Position numbers and translations under genes: made by a program. This document shows positions 60,801-61,020 of a stretch of 61,020 bases of DNA, piece by piece. How positions within the stretch are numbered: the first letter of the stretch is position 1; each line of letters starts with the position of its first letter. The DNA comes from JBFXAM01 sp050184295. Its GTDB lineage: Bacteria; Planctomycetota; Phycisphaerae; UBA1845; Fen-1342. The notes under the pieces were generated by a model. It saw only the letters and a list, made by a program, of their open reading frames with translations, searched no databases and was not told the origin of the DNA. The DNA lies in assembly GCA_050184295.1 (NCBI GenBank), contig JBFXAM010000012.1:1-61020 (forward strand), in the 5' to 3' direction.

Positions 60801-61020
60801 GCGAAATTCCCCACACGACGGTGCGAAATTCTCCACACGACTGCGCGAAGTTCCCCACACGACGGCGCGAAATTCCCCACACGATGGTGCGAAATTCTCC
60901 ACACGACTGCGCGAAGTTCCCCACACGACGGCGCGAAATTCCCCACACGACGGCGCGAAGTTCCCGACGCGACTGCCCCGAATTCCCCACGCGACTGCGC
61001 TAAGTTCTCCACGCGACGGT
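60801..61020. repeat. Ten 22-bp tandem units with DnaA-box-like 9-mers, running off the window
   Basis: Ten consecutive units of exactly 22 bases fill 60801-61020 and may continue beyond. The core is RTTCYCCACACGACKGY, preceded by GCGAA. Each unit carries a 9-mer close to the DnaA box TTATCCACA: TTCTCCACA in units 2 and 5 (60829-60837, 60895-60903), TTCCCCACA in units 1, 3, 4, 6 and 7, and degenerate forms in units 8-10. Units 2-4 and 5-7 form a 66-bp higher-order repeat. There are no unique spacers, so it is not a CRISPR array; 22 is not a multiple of three, so it is not a peptide repeat. Confidence 0.9.

Noticed and set aside
60801..61020. A possible CRISPR array in the terminal repeats
   Set aside because: Units are contiguous 22-mers with no unique spacers, and no cas gene is in the window.

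Overview
The window is very GC-rich and reads as a chromosomal segment of a planctomycete (Planctomycetota). This is inferred from gene content: an ECF sigma factor overlapping a Ser/Thr kinase with TPRs, a prepilin-like DUF1559-type protein, a PEP-CTERM protein, many signal-peptide or lipobox proteins, and secreted proteins ending in calcium-binding dockerin/EF-hand-like tags (NNFDIDPFV). No rRNA, tRNA, IS element or CRISPR array was found.

Layout. 0-9.7 kb: a truncated beta-propeller-like secreted protein, a GT4 glycosyltransferase, a secreted alpha/beta hydrolase, a cupredoxin-like protein with a lipoprotein partner, the ECF sigma/kinase pair, a C2H2 zinc-finger + HARE-HTH-like protein and a lipoprotein. 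10-16.4 kb: DUF151 nuclease-family protein, alpha/beta hydrolase lipoprotein, NAD(P)HX epimerase, recA with a strong promoter, an HtrA-like protease and a lipoprotein amidase. 16.7-28 kb: a dockerin-tagged lectin, then a sugar locus with a GH172-type (DUF2961) enzyme divergent from a binding protein, ABC ATPase, permease, FucI-like isomerase, ribulokinase-like FGGY kinase and a HAD phosphatase. 28-36 kb: five minus-strand exported proteins (a six-hairpin glycosidase-like protein, two dockerin-tagged proteins, a DUF1559-type prepilin and a PEP-CTERM protein).

36.1-43.2 kb: a second glycan locus. A LacI-family-type operator sits in a divergent promoter between the PEP-CTERM gene and a GH1 beta-glucosidase, a PF10091/GH144-like secreted enzyme, and a MalE/MalF/MalG-type transporter without its own ATPase. 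43.5-46.5 kb: XdhC, a MocA-like nucleotidyltransferase and an Old Yellow Enzyme. 46.6-51 kb: two large surface lipoproteins (beta-propeller and subtilase). 51.2-52.4 kb: an MGDG-synthase-like glycosyltransferase.

The most striking locus is at 52457-53299 (minus). It encodes a membrane-anchored redoxin whose catalytic cysteine codon is TGA (FYRGHW-TGA-PFC). The same frame stays open for 117 more codons of convincing redoxin sequence, and a hairpin shaped like a bacterial SECIS lies at the right distance. It is very probably a selenoprotein that ordinary gene calling splits.

54-57 kb holds an ArsR/SRPBCC/DUF1801-type operon with a near-ideal, apparently leaderless promoter between two copies of a palindromic operator. 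It is followed by a TetR gene with its own 18-bp palindrome. A 2-isopropylmalate-synthase-like gene (58.6-59.9 kb) runs into a 1.1-kb gene-free repeat island. That island ends in ten 22-bp units, each carrying a DnaA-box-like 9-mer, and reaches the window edge.
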